Notes: generated from the letters alone by a model not told the origin. DNA of 64,000 nt from DASQZK01 sp963764345 (GCA_963764345.1 CAVXSF010000008.1:124001-188000); one strand, 5' to 3'. Counted from the first letter of the stretch, positions 9,893 through 20,882 are shown. Program-made: numbers and translations.

Positions 9893-10495
9893 TTGAAAAA
9901 ATTAAGATCAAATAGTAAGACTTTTGTACTGAAACTCCTGTTTATTACAGGAGTTTCTTTGCTTATTGTTTCATGTGAAAATGATATTCAAAAGATCAAT
10001 TCCATCACGGACTCTGCCGTGATGCCTGAAATCTCTGCAGAGAATGTCGAGATCATTTACAGCGATTCAGGCTTCGTAAGGATGAAACTTGAAGCAAAGT
10101 ACATCAGGCAGTTCTCAAAGGTGGAAGATCCATACATTGAATTTCCTGAAGGTATTTACGTGAGGTTTTACGACGATAGTCTGAACCTTGAATCAGAGAT
10201 CAGGGCAAATTATGCAATCTACCATACAAATGACAAATTATGGGATGCCCGCGGAAATGTTGTGGCAAGCAATCTGAAAGATGGCGAAAAACTCAATACG
10301 GAACAACTCTTCTGGGATGAAAATAAAAAGACCATCTATTCCAACAGTTTCTCCAGAATAGAAACACAGGATGGAACATTTTACGGTCAGGATGGTTTTG
10401 AATCCAACCAGCGGTTTTCAAAATGGAAACTTAAAAGTTCACGAGGAACTGTAAATATTAAAGATGAACCTCCCAATGAGCAGGAAAATCCTTGA
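9893..10495 (+). CDS. lptC: LPS export protein LptC-family lipoprotein
   Basis: LptC proteins relay LPS from the LptBFG transporter to the periplasmic bridge (OstA/LptA fold). The N-terminus has a hydrophobic segment ending in SLLIVSCEND, a lipobox-like cleavage site common for LptC in this phylum. The body shows the family's sequence: MPEISAENVEIIYSDSGFVR, EFPEGIYVRFYD, NYAIYHTNDKLWDARGNVV, LNTEQLFWDENKKTIYS, with repeating beta-strands of the OstA type. The length of 200 residues is normal. The start codon is TTG (9893), 8 nt after the TPR gene stop. The next small gene overlaps its 3' end. Confidence 0.88.
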   Translation: MKKLRSNSKTFVLKLLFITGVSLLIVSCENDIQKINSITDSAVMPEISAENVEIIYSDSGFVRMKLEAKYIRQFSKVEDPYIEFPEGIYVRFYDDSLNLESEIRANYAIYHTNDKLWDARGNVVASNLKDGEKLNTEQLFWDENKKTIYSNSFSRIETQDGTFYGQDGFESNQRFSKWKLKSSRGTVNIKDEPPNEQENP

Positions 10496-10655
10496 AATAC
10501 TCTGGCTTATCCTGGCTGTCTTATCCCTTGGAGCTGCAATTTACCAAACCTATTCAGACGGTTTCCGGGAAAGCTATCGATTTTTTCTTATATTTCTGCT
10601 TGCCATCCTGGTCTATGCTTTCAGGAGACATCAGAGAATCAAAAATTCACCATGA
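10464..10655 (+). CDS. Small two-helix membrane protein
   Basis: A 63-residue hydrophobic protein with two predicted membrane segments: ILEILWLILAVLSLGAAIY and FFLIFLLAILVYAF, with positive residues (RRHQRIK) at the end. The start could be 10464, or 10476 giving MSRKILEI. It overlaps the lptC end by 20-32 nt and sits in the same direction, so it is probably translated from the same transcript. I do not recognise the family. Its steady position between lptC and the CNNM-type gene is the only functional clue. Confidence 0.65.
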   Translation: MNLPMSRKILEILWLILAVLSLGAAIYQTYSDGFRESYRFFLIFLLAILVYAFRRHQRIKNSP

Positions 10656-10709
10656 TGTAAAATACCGTGGCGGAAGGATCTGCTTCCGGCCAGGGTGAGA
10701 AAAAGGAAC

Positions 10710-11987
10710 ATGTCGCCGGTAATGATTATCATATTATGTCTTGTTTTTTCTGCATTTTTTTCAGGAATGGAGATTGCGTTTGTATCGTCAAACCGGCTGA
10801 AGATAGAACTTGACCGTAAACACGGGCTCTTTTCTTCCAGGATCATCTCCATCTTTCTGAAAAGTCCCCAGCATTACCTCGCCACGATGCTCGTAGGGAA
10901 TAATATTGCACTGGTCATTTACGGCCTTTTTATTGCACGTTTGCTCGAACCGTTCCTGGAGCAGCGGATCGGAATTAAAAGTGAGATCCTGATCCTGATT
11001 ATTCAGACCATTGTAGGTACAATGGTCATACTGCTCACTGCCGAATTTCTTCCCAAAACGATATTCCGCAGCAGGCCCAACATCACCCTGAACCTGTTTT
11101 CTGTCCCGGTACTTGTATTCTTTATCTTTCTGTATCCTGTGACCATCATAACCCTTGGCATAACCAATTTTGTCATGCGGTATTTTATGGGCGTTAAAGT
11201 CAGATTGAAAAACAGCCGTCATAACCCGGTTTTCGGCCGTGTCGACCTTGACCACCTCATCAGCGAAAGCCAGTCGGAACTTGAAAAGAGCCTGGAAGAT
11301 GAACCTGAAAAGAAAATTTTCCAGAACGCTCTTGAATTTTCAGGGCTTAAAGTGCGCGATTGCATGGTACCACGGACCGAAGTTGAGGCTATTGAAATTA
11401 GCAGCACCGTTTCCGAGATCAAACAAAGGTTCATTGAAACCGGGTTTTCCAAAATCCTGGTTTTTGAAGATTCCATTGACCGTATTGTGGGATATATCAG
11501 CTCAAAGGAACTCTTTAAACATCCACCATCCATACGTTCCAGGCTTGTCGACCTGTCCATAGTTCCGGAAACCATGCAGGTTAACAAACTTTTCAGAAAA
11601 CTGATCCGGGAGAGAAAGAGCATTGCGCTGGTGGTGGATGAATATGGCGGTACTTCCGGCATTATTACTCTTGAAGATATTATCGAGGAGATCTTTGGCG
11701 AGATTGAAGATGAGCACGACATTTCAGAATTCGTGGAAAGACAGATCAGTGATCACGAAATGATCCTGTCGGGGAGACTCGAAATTGATTACCTGAATGA
11801 AAAATATAAGCTGGACATACCCGTTTCGGATGAGTATGATACCCTGGCAGGGTTTATTATTGACCATTATGAAAATATCCCAAGGCTAAATACGCGGGTC
11901 GTCATTATGCCTTACCAGTACCGGATCCTGAAGGTCAGCCAGACCCGTATCGAACTTGTTTATCTCAGGAGATTGACGGAGACATAA
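10710..11987 (+). CDS. CNNM/CorC (HlyC) family transporter-like protein with CBS pair
   Basis: Members of this family are inner-membrane proteins linked to magnesium or cobalt efflux; Bacteroidota GldE belongs to it. An N-terminal DUF21/CNNM membrane domain with about four helices (residues 1-165, including FSAFFSGMEIAFVSSN) is followed by a CBS-pair region (VRDCMVPRTEVEAI near 220; ALVVDEYGGTSGIITLEDI near 310) and a CorC_HlyC C-terminal domain (AGFIIDHYENIP). I chose the ATG at 10710, preceded by AAAAAGGA; GTG at 10695 is an alternative. The length of 425 residues is normal. Neighbouring lptC and the PpiD-like gene do not show whether this copy acts as GldE; gld genes are not visible here. 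Confidence 0.88.
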   Translation: MSPVMIIILCLVFSAFFSGMEIAFVSSNRLKIELDRKHGLFSSRIISIFLKSPQHYLATMLVGNNIALVIYGLFIARLLEPFLEQRIGIKSEILILIIQTIVGTMVILLTAEFLPKTIFRSRPNITLNLFSVPVLVFFIFLYPVTIITLGITNFVMRYFMGVKVRLKNSRHNPVFGRVDLDHLISESQSELEKSLEDEPEKKIFQNALEFSGLKVRDCMVPRTEVEAIEISSTVSEIKQRFIETGFSKILVFEDSIDRIVGYISSKELFKHPPSIRSRLVDLSIVPETMQVNKLFRKLIRERKSIALVVDEYGGTSGIITLEDIIEEIFGEIEDEHDISEFVERQISDHEMILSGRLEIDYLNEKYKLDIPVSDEYDTLAGFIIDHYENIPRLNTRVVIMPYQYRILKVSQTRIELVYLRRLTET

Positions 11988-12134
11988 AGGATAACATCTG
12001 CATAACACCTTTCACCTTCCGAACTGCAGCAATCCGATCCTGAGGTGATAATCGTGCCTTGTGATCCTGTTGAAAAACAAAGCATTTCCTGTTTTAAGAC
12101 AGAGGGTTGGTTATCGCAGAATTAATGGTTTCAA

Positions 12135-12168
12135 TTTGCAGGATTAACAATTGAAATTACTATATTCG
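12135..12168 (+). promoter_or_regulatory. Candidate promoter for the PpiD/SurA-like gene
   Basis: TTTG (12135-12138) and TATATTCG (12161-12168) are separated by 22 nt, close to the TTTG/TAnnTTTG Bacteroidota consensus. The start codon follows 39 nt downstream. Confidence 0.5.
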
Positions 12169-12207
12169 TAGCCTGAAAAAAATTAAGATTTAAATACGTT
12201 TCGTTAA

Positions 12208-14347
12208 ATGGCAACTTTACAGAAAATAAGGAACAAGGCAGGTGTGCTTGTGTCAGTTATCATCGGTATGGCGCTACTGGCGTTTATTCTGGGAGACCTT
12301 CTTCATTCGGGTCCTTCCGTGTTCTCCAAGAAACGCCTCGAGGTGGCAGAAATTGACGGGAAGTCTATCAATTATATGGATTATAATGCCAAAATTGAGC
12401 AACTGGCTGAATTTTACCGTACCAGTTACCAGCTTCAATCCCTCGACGAGCAAACCATGGATGGTGTAAGGCAGGAAGTATGGCAGAATACTGTAAGGAG
12501 CATCATTCTTGATAATAGGATTCAGAAACTGGGAATCAGCGTTAGTGTTGACGAACTGAAAACCATGTTGCTTGGTGATTCCATCAATACAGGCGGATCG
12601 AGTGTGATCATGGAAGAGCCGAACCCCGTCGTACGGAGAATGTTCACCAATCCGGAAACCGGAGAGTTTAACCGGTACCAGATGATGAATTACTTCAATG
12701 CAATCAGCAGCGATGTGTACAAGAACGAACGGAAACGCTGGATCTATATTGAAAACCAGATCGTAGATGAACGACTCGGCCAGAAATACTTCACTCTCGT
12801 CAGGAAAGGACTTTCGCCGAATTCTCTCGATGATAAGGAATATGCAGAGGAAACCGGGTCAACAGTCAATTTCAGTTTCGTTTACCTTCCTTTCAATACC
12901 ATTCCTGATAATGATGTGAAGGTAAGTGATACGGAAATCAGCGAGTATTATGAAAACCATCAACATCAATATAAGCAGGATGAATCCAGAAGCCTGGAAT
13001 ATGTGGTTTTCAATGTAACCCCTTCCAAGAAGGATGATCAGAACGCCAGGGAATTCATATAGCCAGGCCAAACCGGCTTTTGAACGCTCGGATAATCCTG
13101 TTGATTTTGTAAACAGTAATTCCGACATTCCTTTTAAGGACGATAACTTCGGTTATGATGAACTTCCTCAATCCATCCGTGATTCCATCTTCAATGCTAA
13201 ACCTGGTTTTGTCGTCGGACCGTATTTTGATAACGACGCATACAAACTGGCCCGGTTAATTGAGTTTGTTTATCTTCCCGATTCAGTGAGGGCACGACAT
13301 ATCCTGATCAGCCTTTCCGTTCAAAGAGATGATCAGCGTGCAAAAGCTATTGCCGACAGTCTGAAGAACCTTATCGATCACGGACAGGATTTTGCATCTC
13401 TGGCAAAAGAATTCTCTGCCGACCAGTCAAATCGTCAGATCGGCGGTGATCTTGGCTGGTTCACCGAGAAAACAATGGTTAAGCCCTTTGCCGATGCAGC
13501 ATTCACAGGTAAAGTGGGTGAAGTGGAGGTCGTGAAAACCAAGTTTGGATACCACGTCCTGAAGATCGAAGCCCAGAGCCCGAAAGTAAAGAAAGCAAAA
13601 CTGGCTATCGTGGAAAGGGAGGTGATCCCCAGCGACGAAACCTATCAGCAAATTTATACCGAAGCAGGCCAGTTTGGGAGTGAAGCCTCAAGCGTTCAGA
13701 AATTCAGGGATCTGTGCACCCAGAAAAATATTTCACCCAGATTTGCTACGGATATCAAGAGAAATGCAGAAACCCTCCCCGGTCTCGAAAATTCCCGTGA
13801 AATTATACGGTGGGCTTACGAACATGATCAAAACTCCATCAGCAATATCTTTGATTTGACTGATAAATATGTGATCGCCGCTCTCACTGATGTGAAAGAG
13901 AAAGGTTATGCACCCCTTAAGAATGTCAAGACGGAAATTGAGATCACCCTGATGAAACAGAAAAAACTGGAAAAACTGGCTGGCCAGGTGAAAGAAAAAA
14001 TTGCAGGCGCTGCTAACATTGATGATGTGGCTACCGACCTGAACAGCCAGGTTTCAGAAGCTTCCAAAGTAAGGTTCGTGAACCCTTATGTCAATGGCAT
14101 CGGACTCGAACCTGAAGTTGTGGCCAGCGCTTTCATGATTCCTGAAAACCAGGTTTCTGCCCCGGTTGAAGGAGAAAACGGAGTTTTTGTCATTGATGTT
14201 ACAGGCAAAACCATACCGGAAAAGCTGGATATCCAGGCTGCCGAATTCAGACTTAAATACGCGCTCCAGAGCCGTGTGGCTTATGAAGGATATAATGCGC
14301 TGAAAGAAGATGCCAAAATCGTGGATAACAGGATAAAGTTCTATTAA
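12208..14347 (+). CDS. Periplasmic peptidyl-prolyl isomerase (PpiD/SurA-like), interrupted by a frameshift near 13059
   Basis: This is a membrane-anchored folding chaperone for envelope proteins. It has an N-terminal membrane segment (VLVSVIIGMALLAFILGDLL, residues about 12-31), a SurA_N/PpiD_N-type helical region, a parvulin (PpiC) domain starting at RARHILISLSVQ (about residue 358) with DLGWFTEKTMVKPFADAAF and TKFGYHVLKI, then a second partial C-terminal chaperone region. The first frame ends at TAG 13060-13062 after QNAREFI; skipping one base continues with SQAKPAFERSDNPVDFVNSNSD to 14347. The rejoined length is about 713 residues, usual for Bacteroidota PpiD-like proteins. It follows the CNNM gene and probably supports outer-membrane protein folding. 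Confidence 0.88.
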
Positions 14348-14573
14348 TCTGTCCTGGATGCTTACAGTGAGATTAACTTACTTTTGTATGCCAACGGGAA
14401 ACTTTATGCGGCAGGCTTTTTAGAATTCGAACTGAACACCGGACATTCTGTTGCAGTTTATCAAGAATCGGGCGCTCTGCTAAAATCAGGAAAATATGTA
14501 TTGGCAGGCTAATAAATATTTATGGGGTTAGCCGTCAGAGTTCAGATTCAGGAGGGTCCGGTAATTAAGGGAC

Positions 14574-17500
14574 TTAATCCTGGTTCTCCCCGGTCATATC
14601 GCCCAAAATGGAAATCGCTTTCAGGATGGAGTCAACATTACTGATGATCAGGCTGAGCTTGTTATGTTCTTCCTTCATCTGGATGCGTGACGGTTGCTTC
14701 TGGACATATTGAAGTACTTTGCCGAAGGTGGCAGACTGATAGTAGGAGGAATCGGGGTCCGGAATAAAATGGCAGATCATCTTCCTGTTCTTGATGATCA
14801 TTTTCTCAATTCCGAGCTTCACCGCTTTCCATCTTAACCTTACCGTATTCATCAGTTCCTGCGTCTGCACCGGGATCTGCCCGAAACGGTCTATGAGCTT
14901 GTCGGCGAAATCCCGCAGATCGGCTTCCTCAGCGATATTATCAAGTTCACGGTACAACCTTATCCTTTCAGAGATATTCGAAATGTAAGATTCCGGGAAA
15001 AGCACTGAAAAGTCGGTGTCGATTTGGCAGTCGGCGATATATTCCCGCTCTTTTTCTTCTTCACCTGGAACGGTGAAAACATCCCTGAACTCATTTTCCT
15101 TCAGTTCCATAATCGCTTCTGCCAGAATCCGTTGATATGTTTCGAAGCCGATATCGGCAATAAATCCGCTCTGTTCGGCGCCAAGCAGATTTCCCGCGCC
15201 CCTGATGTCGAGATCCTGCATGGCAATGCTCATGCCGCTTCCCAGTTCGGAATACTCTTCAATTGCTCTGAGTCTGCGTCTTGCCTCCGGTGTAAGTAGC
15301 TGTACCGGTGGTGCAAGAAGGTAACAGAAAGCCTTTTTATTAGACCGGCCCACGCGGCCTCTCAGCTGATGCAGGTCGCTTAACCCGAAATAATGGGCGT
15401 TGTTGATAATAATGGTGTTCGCGTTGGAGATATCGAGACCGGATTCTATTATTGAAGTTGCGATCAGAACATCGTAAAAACCCTGCATAAAGTCTAGCAT
15501 GATATTTTCCAGCTTGCTCCCTTCCATCTGCCCGTGGGCGATCACCGTACGGACACCCTTGCATACCCGGTTGATAATATGTTCTATCTCGGTGATGTTC
15601 TGAACCCGGTTATGTATAAAAAACACCTGTCCGCCCCGGTTCACCTCATATTCAATAGCTTCCTTGATGATATCCTCGTTGAAAGTGTGGAGTTCGGTAA
15701 TGATGGGGTGACGATTTGGTGGAGGAGTATTAATGATAGAAAGGTCGCGGGCTCCCATAAGTGAAAATTGCAGCGTCCGTGGAATGGGCGTGGCTGTCAG
15801 AGTAAGTGTATCGACATTGAGCTTCATCTGGCGCAGCTTTTCTTTTACACTCACACCGAATTTTTGTTCCTCATCGATGATCAGCAGGCCTAGGTCTTTG
15901 AATTTCACATCCTTTCCCACCAGCTTATGCGTACCGATGACGATATCCACTTCGCCGCGGGCCATTTTCCCAAGGACGGCTTTCTGGTTGGCAGGACTCC
16001 TCAGCCGGCTGATATATTCAACAGAGCAGGGGAAACCGTTAAGTCGTTCCCTGAAAGTATTATAATGCTGAAGGGCCAGGATCGTTGTAGGGACCAGGAC
16101 GGCTACCTGTTTGGAATCGGTTACAGCCTTAAAGGCTGCCCTGATAGCCACTTCCGTCTTGCCAAAACCCACATCACCGCAAACCAGCCTGTCCATGGGA
16201 TGAGCCGATTCCATTCCTTCCTTTACATCCCTGGTGGCTTTTTCCTGGTCAGGCGTGTCCTCGTAGATGAAGGAGGCCTCGAGCTCCTGCTGCAGATAGG
16301 TATCGGCACTGAAACGGTAACCCTCCTCGTTCATCCTGCCGGCGTAAAGCTTTATTAACTCGACGGCAATATCCTTGACTTTTTTCTTGGTCGTTGCCTT
16401 AAGCTTCTGCCAGGCACCCGTCCCCAGCTTATAAATTTTCGGAGGTGCATTGTCCTTACCTTTATATTTGGAAATCCTGTGCAGGGAATGGATACTGACA
16501 AACAAGACATCTTTGTCCTTGTATATCAACCGGATGGATTCCTGTTTCTTCCCGTTTACCTCGATCGTTTCCAGCCCGCCAAAGATTCCGATACCGTGAT
16601 CGATATGAACGACATAATCGCCCGGCTTCAGGTCGGTAATATCCTTCATCGAAATGGATTCCTTTCGGTTGTACCGGTCATGGATCCTGAATTTGTGGTA
16701 CCGCTCGAATATCTGGTGATCGGTATACAGGCATAGTTTAAGATCGTGATCGATGAAGCCCTCGTGAAGTGTCTTCAGAACCGGTACGAAACTGATGGAA
16801 GGGTCGATGGCATGAAAAATATCCTTTAAGCGTTCAAACTGATTTTCATTGTCAGACAACACTCTTACCTCATAGCCGTCAGACGTCTTCTGCCTGATTT
16901 CTTCACTGAGCAGTTCGAAGTTCTTGTTGAAAACCGGTTGAGGTGAGGTATTAAAGGTGAACTCCTGAATGGTATTCTTTATAAAATAATGCCCGAATTC
17001 AACTTTGTTAAGCCTTGCCATATCATGGACCAGATCATGGGCATTTGCGATGACTTCGGATTTCATCAGTGTGACATCTGATTCATCCTCAATGCTGGTG
17101 CGGTCATATATATCATCGATACGGCTGAGGATAACGCCCAGATCGTCGGTCCATATCGTGGTGTTTTTTGGTAAATATTCGAAGAAGGATACACGTTTTA
17201 CCAGCCTTTCCTTTTCCCACTGGATATTGGGTACAACGCTGATTTTCCTGACCTTTTCAACTGAGAGCTGGCTCTCCACATCGAAGGCCCGGATGGACTC
17301 CACCTCATCACCGAAAAAATCGATTCGGCACGGATGAGTGGAGGAGAAAGAGAAAATATCGATAATACTTCCCCTGAGGGCATACTGTCCTGGTTCGTTT
17401 ACAAAATCCACCAGCTCGAACCTGTAGGTTTCGAGAAGTTCCTTCAGAAATTCACGGTTGATCTTTTCTCCCTCCCTGATCAGGAAAGTGTTATCATCAA

Positions 17501-17903
17501 GTCCCTTACGACTGATTACCCTTTCCATCAAAGCTTCGGGGTAGGTTATAATAAAACTTTCCACCCGCCGCTCATTCAGCCTTTTTAATACCTGAGTCCG
17601 GGTGATGATGTTCGCTTCATCCGTTTTTTTGTACTGAATGGAACGGGTATACGATGAAGGGAAAAACAGGATATGATCGGTTCCTCCAAGCGTGGTAAGG
17701 TCATTGTAAAAGTAGGCTGCTTCCTCTTTTTCATTGAGAATAATGAGGTGGGCTCCGCGGACTTTTGAAAGGCAGGCATGGATAAAAGCGGAACGTGAAG
17801 ATCCGGAAAGTCCCTTCAGATGCACAACTTTCCCGTCCGGTTCCTCTAAAAGTCCGGCAATATCATCTGGTTCTTTCCGCTCTTTATAAATATCCAAAGA
17901 CAT
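14574..17903 (-). CDS. mfd: Transcription-repair coupling factor Mfd
   Basis: Mfd removes RNA polymerase stalled at DNA lesions and recruits UvrA for repair. Domains in order are a degenerate UvrB-like N-terminal half, the CarD-like RNA-polymerase-interacting domain (KPGDYVVHIDHGIG near residue 420), RecG-type helicase motifs (GDVGFGKTE near 573, IIDEEQKFG near 672, TLTATPIPRTL shortly after, QLRGRVGRS near 870) and the TRCF C-terminal domain. I place the start at the ATG 17903 (MSLDIYKERKE, 1109 residues); the upstream in-frame ATG at 17972 would include a likely -7 promoter box in the coding region. It converges on the PpiD-like gene. Confidence 0.95.
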   Translation of the reverse strand: MSLDIYKERKEPDDIAGLLEEPDGKVVHLKGLSGSSRSAFIHACLSKVRGAHLIILNEKEEAAYFYNDLTTLGGTDHILFFPSSYTRSIQYKKTDEANIITRTQVLKRLNERRVESFIITYPEALMERVISRKGLDDNTFLIREGEKINREFLKELLETYRFELVDFVNEPGQYALRGSIIDIFSFSSTHPCRIDFFGDEVESIRAFDVESQLSVEKVRKISVVPNIQWEKERLVKRVSFFEYLPKNTTIWTDDLGVILSRIDDIYDRTSIEDESDVTLMKSEVIANAHDLVHDMARLNKVEFGHYFIKNTIQEFTFNTSPQPVFNKNFELLSEEIRQKTSDGYEVRVLSDNENQFERLKDIFHAIDPSISFVPVLKTLHEGFIDHDLKLCLYTDHQIFERYHKFRIHDRYNRKESISMKDITDLKPGDYVVHIDHGIGIFGGLETIEVNGKKQESIRLIYKDKDVLFVSIHSLHRISKYKGKDNAPPKIYKLGTGAWQKLKATTKKKVKDIAVELIKLYAGRMNEEGYRFSADTYLQQELEASFIYEDTPDQEKATRDVKEGMESAHPMDRLVCGDVGFGKTEVAIRAAFKAVTDSKQVAVLVPTTILALQHYNTFRERLNGFPCSVEYISRLRSPANQKAVLGKMARGEVDIVIGTHKLVGKDVKFKDLGLLIIDEEQKFGVSVKEKLRQMKLNVDTLTLTATPIPRTLQFSLMGARDLSIINTPPPNRHPIITELHTFNEDIIKEAIEYEVNRGGQVFFIHNRVQNITEIEHIINRVCKGVRTVIAHGQMEGSKLENIMLDFMQGFYDVLIATSIIESGLDISNANTIIINNAHYFGLSDLHQLRGRVGRSNKKAFCYLLAPPVQLLTPEARRRLRAIEEYSELGSGMSIAMQDLDIRGAGNLLGAEQSGFIADIGFETYQRILAEAIMELKENEFRDVFTVPGEEEKEREYIADCQIDTDFSVLFPESYISNISERIRLYRELDNIAEEADLRDFADKLIDRFGQIPVQTQELMNTVRLRWKAVKLGIEKMIIKNRKMICHFIPDPDSSYYQSATFGKVLQYVQKQPSRIQMKEEHNKLSLIISNVDSILKAISILGDMTGENQD

Positions 17904-18312
17904 CTTAAAAACTTCGCCTGCAAAGCTAATCAAAATTGAGCTAAATCGTTCTTTTGCTATGGAAAACAACAAAGGGGCTGCTGCTGTTTCAAAGGGGCCG
18001 TCCCCGCGGAAAACTTAAACGGCTTTAAACGAAACCCTTTACGATCAATCAGTCAGAAATCCTGTTTACTTCTGTCCCCCAAAACCCCGGCCCGCATGAA
18101 GCCTCCCTGTTCCTCCGGCGCTGAAAGGGTGGCCCGGCAGGAGATGTAAGGGTCCGCTAAAATGAACTTATATTCAGAAAACTCTGTTGGACTTTTAAAA
18201 ACCATGTCAGGAGATATTCTGATCAGGATAGTCTTCATTAAAAAAGGAATGATTATCTTGTATAACAATTGACTCCGGAACTCCTTCTTACGTTCATTTT
18301 ATTAGTGACTTA
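17904..18312. other. Divergent intergenic region between mfd and a sensor kinase
   Basis: About 410 bases separate the divergent starts of mfd and the PAS kinase. Apart from the mfd -7 box I see no gene, RNA or strong repeat. A TATCTTGT sequence near 18254, about 50 nt upstream of the kinase start, is a weak -7-like candidate. Confidence 0.5.
17921..17928 (-). promoter_or_regulatory. Candidate -7 box for mfd
   Basis: Read on the minus strand this is TAGCTTTG, a full match to TAnnTTTG, 17 nt upstream of the chosen mfd ATG. The -33 element is not clear. It supports the shorter mfd start. Confidence 0.45.
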
Positions 18313-20805
18313 ATGGGGAAAAAACGAGACCATAATGAGTTACTCAGTAGGATCAGTGAATTGCAGGGAGAACTTGCGAGATGCAATGCTTTGTTAAGAA
18401 GCAAAGAGGGATCCGGGGGTAAGATTCCGCCAGAGAATCTGCAGGAGAGTATGGAAAGGTTTAGCGGCTTACTGAAGAATATGTCGGAGCTGATCATTGA
18501 AACGAATGAAAACGGGGTAATTACCTACCTGGATGAAAGGTCCGCTGACACTTTGGGTTATTCTCTTTCCGAACTTCCGGGACGTCCCCTGGCAGAACTG
18601 CTCCATCCTAATGATCAGGATCTTTTCAGAAAAAGACTAAAGTTAATCAGTGAATCTCCCGTAAATTCAGTTGATGTATGGCGTTTTAAGCATAAAATAG
18701 GGACATACCTGACGCTTAAGTGCCGGGCATCTTCTTACAGGTATCCTTCAGGAGAAACAAGGTTTTTGGTGATTGCTTATGATATTTCCGCCAGGGCAGA
18801 GAAGGAAACGGAAAACCAGAAAATCAGGTACCGGCTTAACCGTGCTGAAAAAGTGGCAAGGCTTGGTCATTGGGAACTTGACCTGAATTCCATGGAGATG
18901 ATCGGTTCGGAAGGTGCACTGGCGATTTATGGCTTGCAAGACAAAAGGCTTCTTCTCAAAACTGTTCAGAATATACCCCTCCCTGAATATCGTTCAGATA
19001 TGGACGAAGCACTGGACAAGCTGGTCAGGAAAGGGATACCCTATGATTTAGAATTTCAGATAAGAAGAGAGTCTGACGGGAAGATCCTTGATATTCATTC
19101 CATTGCAGAGTATGATAAAAAACGGAACCTTGTTTTTGGTGTAATCCAGGATATCACAGAACAGAAGAAAGCAAGGCGGGAGCAGAAAGCCAGTGAGGAT
19201 CGTTTCAGAACGATCATTCAGGAGAATCCCATTCCGATGATCATCATTGATAAACAGTTGAACATATTAACCTTCAACCGTAAATTCACCCATACCTTCG
19301 GTTATACAGCTGACACCGTGAAAACGGTTAAAATGCTTTGGAAAAAAATGTTCCCGGATCCTAAAATCCGGAAAAAAAAGCAGAAACAGTTGGATAATAT
19401 CCTCAGTGCGGCTGTTAAGGAAGGAAAAGAATCTGAGAGACTGGTCCGGGATATCCGCTGCAATGATGGTTCTGTCAAAACGGTTGAATTTCATTTTGTT
19501 TCATCGGGTGATGTAAATGTGATTTCGATGATCGATATCACGGGAATTCTTGAAACCCAAGTTGCACTTCGTGACAGTGAGGAAAGGCTTCGAATGGCCA
19601 TCCATGCCTCCGGATATGGATTATATGAACTCAATTTGCAAACCTTTGAGCTTTCTCTGTCAAATGAAGTTTTCCAGATGCTGGGATATAATGACCCTGG
19701 AAAGTTACTTGAATTCCGGGGTTCAGTTCGTGAGATGATTCATCCTGAGGATGCCAATAGGGTGACGAAGCTCATGAGCAACTATGTTGAAGGAGGTCTG
19801 ATGGAATTCAGGGATGAACTCCGTTTTGCCCATACCAGCAGAGGATGGATATGGGTGATGTGGAGTGGAAAAACCGTCAGTTTTACAGCTGAAGGCCGCC
19901 CTGAACGCATGATTGGGATACTGGCAGATATTACCCAGATAAAGAACTATGAAATTCAGCTTCTGGATAAGAATCGGGCCATCGCATCTCAGAATGAAGA
20001 GTATGCTGCGTTGAATGAGGAGTTACAGAGTACACTCGGGGAATTACAGGAGACCAACCGGAAGCTTGAAGTCGAAAAAGAACGGGCACAGGAGAGCGAC
20101 AGGCTAAAATCGGCATTTCTTGCCAATATGAGCCACGAGATACGGACACCCATGAACAGCATTCTCGGCTTTTCAGAGTTACTCGTCCAGGAAGGCCTCA
20201 CAAAGGAGAAAAGGGAAAAATTTACCAGTCTGATAAGTACTTCGGGTGAACAGCTGATGCGGCTGATTAATGATATCATCGATATATCCAAGATTGAATC
20301 CAACCAATTACGTATCGAGAAGGATTGGTGCAACATAAATGAGTTCTTTGAGAAAATTATGGCCAGTCACTTGCAGCATCACAACTTCCGGGAAAAGAAA
20401 GGCCTCCTGATCAGGTTCCGCCCGCCAGTCAACCAGGCGGATCCCGAGCTATTTACCGATTGTTTCAGACTCAAGCAGATACTCGACAATCTGCTCAACA
20501 ATGCCATAAAATTTACAGAAACAGGATTTATTGAACTGGGGTACAATATCATTGAACAGGCTGATAACCCGCATATCGAATTTTACGTTCAGGATACGGG
20601 TTCGGGTATTTCCGCCGGGGATTTGGAAAAGGTATTCATACGTTTCACACAGGCCGAGAGTTCTGCCCGCATAGGAGGAACGGGCCTCGGACTGTCGATC
20701 ACGAAGGGGCTGGTTGAGCTTCTTGGCGGGGAAATCAGTGTTGAGTCCAGTCCGGGCAACGGCTCTGTTTTCAGGTTCACCCATCCGCTTGAGATCAGGA
20801 TGTAA
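18313..20805 (+). CDS. Multi-PAS sensor histidine kinase, no membrane segment, orphan
   Basis: This is a signal-sensing kinase. It begins with a short coiled coil (residues 5-50), followed by four PAS-type domains at about 50-165, 175-290, 295-410 and 415-540; PAS ends such as VIAYDISARAEKE, VIQDITEQKKA and ILADITQIKN are visible. A second coiled coil (about 545-590) leads to the HisKA domain with phospho-acceptor His in NMSHEIRTPMN (about residue 607), then HATPase_c motifs NNAIKFTETG, DTGSGIS and GGTGLGLSITKGL. No transmembrane helix or receiver domain is seen, and no response regulator lies nearby. The input signal and partner are unknown. Its kinase core resembles that of the membrane kinase at 23318-25369. 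Confidence 0.93.
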   Translation: MGKKRDHNELLSRISELQGELARCNALLRSKEGSGGKIPPENLQESMERFSGLLKNMSELIIETNENGVITYLDERSADTLGYSLSELPGRPLAELLHPNDQDLFRKRLKLISESPVNSVDVWRFKHKIGTYLTLKCRASSYRYPSGETRFLVIAYDISARAEKETENQKIRYRLNRAEKVARLGHWELDLNSMEMIGSEGALAIYGLQDKRLLLKTVQNIPLPEYRSDMDEALDKLVRKGIPYDLEFQIRRESDGKILDIHSIAEYDKKRNLVFGVIQDITEQKKARREQKASEDRFRTIIQENPIPMIIIDKQLNILTFNRKFTHTFGYTADTVKTVKMLWKKMFPDPKIRKKKQKQLDNILSAAVKEGKESERLVRDIRCNDGSVKTVEFHFVSSGDVNVISMIDITGILETQVALRDSEERLRMAIHASGYGLYELNLQTFELSLSNEVFQMLGYNDPGKLLEFRGSVREMIHPEDANRVTKLMSNYVEGGLMEFRDELRFAHTSRGWIWVMWSGKTVSFTAEGRPERMIGILADITQIKNYEIQLLDKNRAIASQNEEYAALNEELQSTLGELQETNRKLEVEKERAQESDRLKSAFLANMSHEIRTPMNSILGFSELLVQEGLTKEKREKFTSLISTSGEQLMRLINDIIDISKIESNQLRIEKDWCNINEFFEKIMASHLQHHNFREKKGLLIRFRPPVNQADPELFTDCFRLKQILDNLLNNAIKFTETGFIELGYNIIEQADNPHIEFYVQDTGSGISAGDLEKVFIRFTQAESSARIGGTGLGLSITKGLVELLGGEISVESSPGNGSVFRFTHPLEIRM

Positions 20806-20882
20806 GGATCTCGCTTCCCGATAGTGCAAAATACATCGTTCGTTATCCCGTTGCTTTGTGCAGACAGGCAGCCGTTTAATCC

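Noticed and set aside
14341..14513. Open frame of about 55 codons following the PpiD-like stop in the same frame, with a TACTTTTG box inside
   Set aside because: It has only a TTG start, no recognisable domain and no relative I know; chance is likely.
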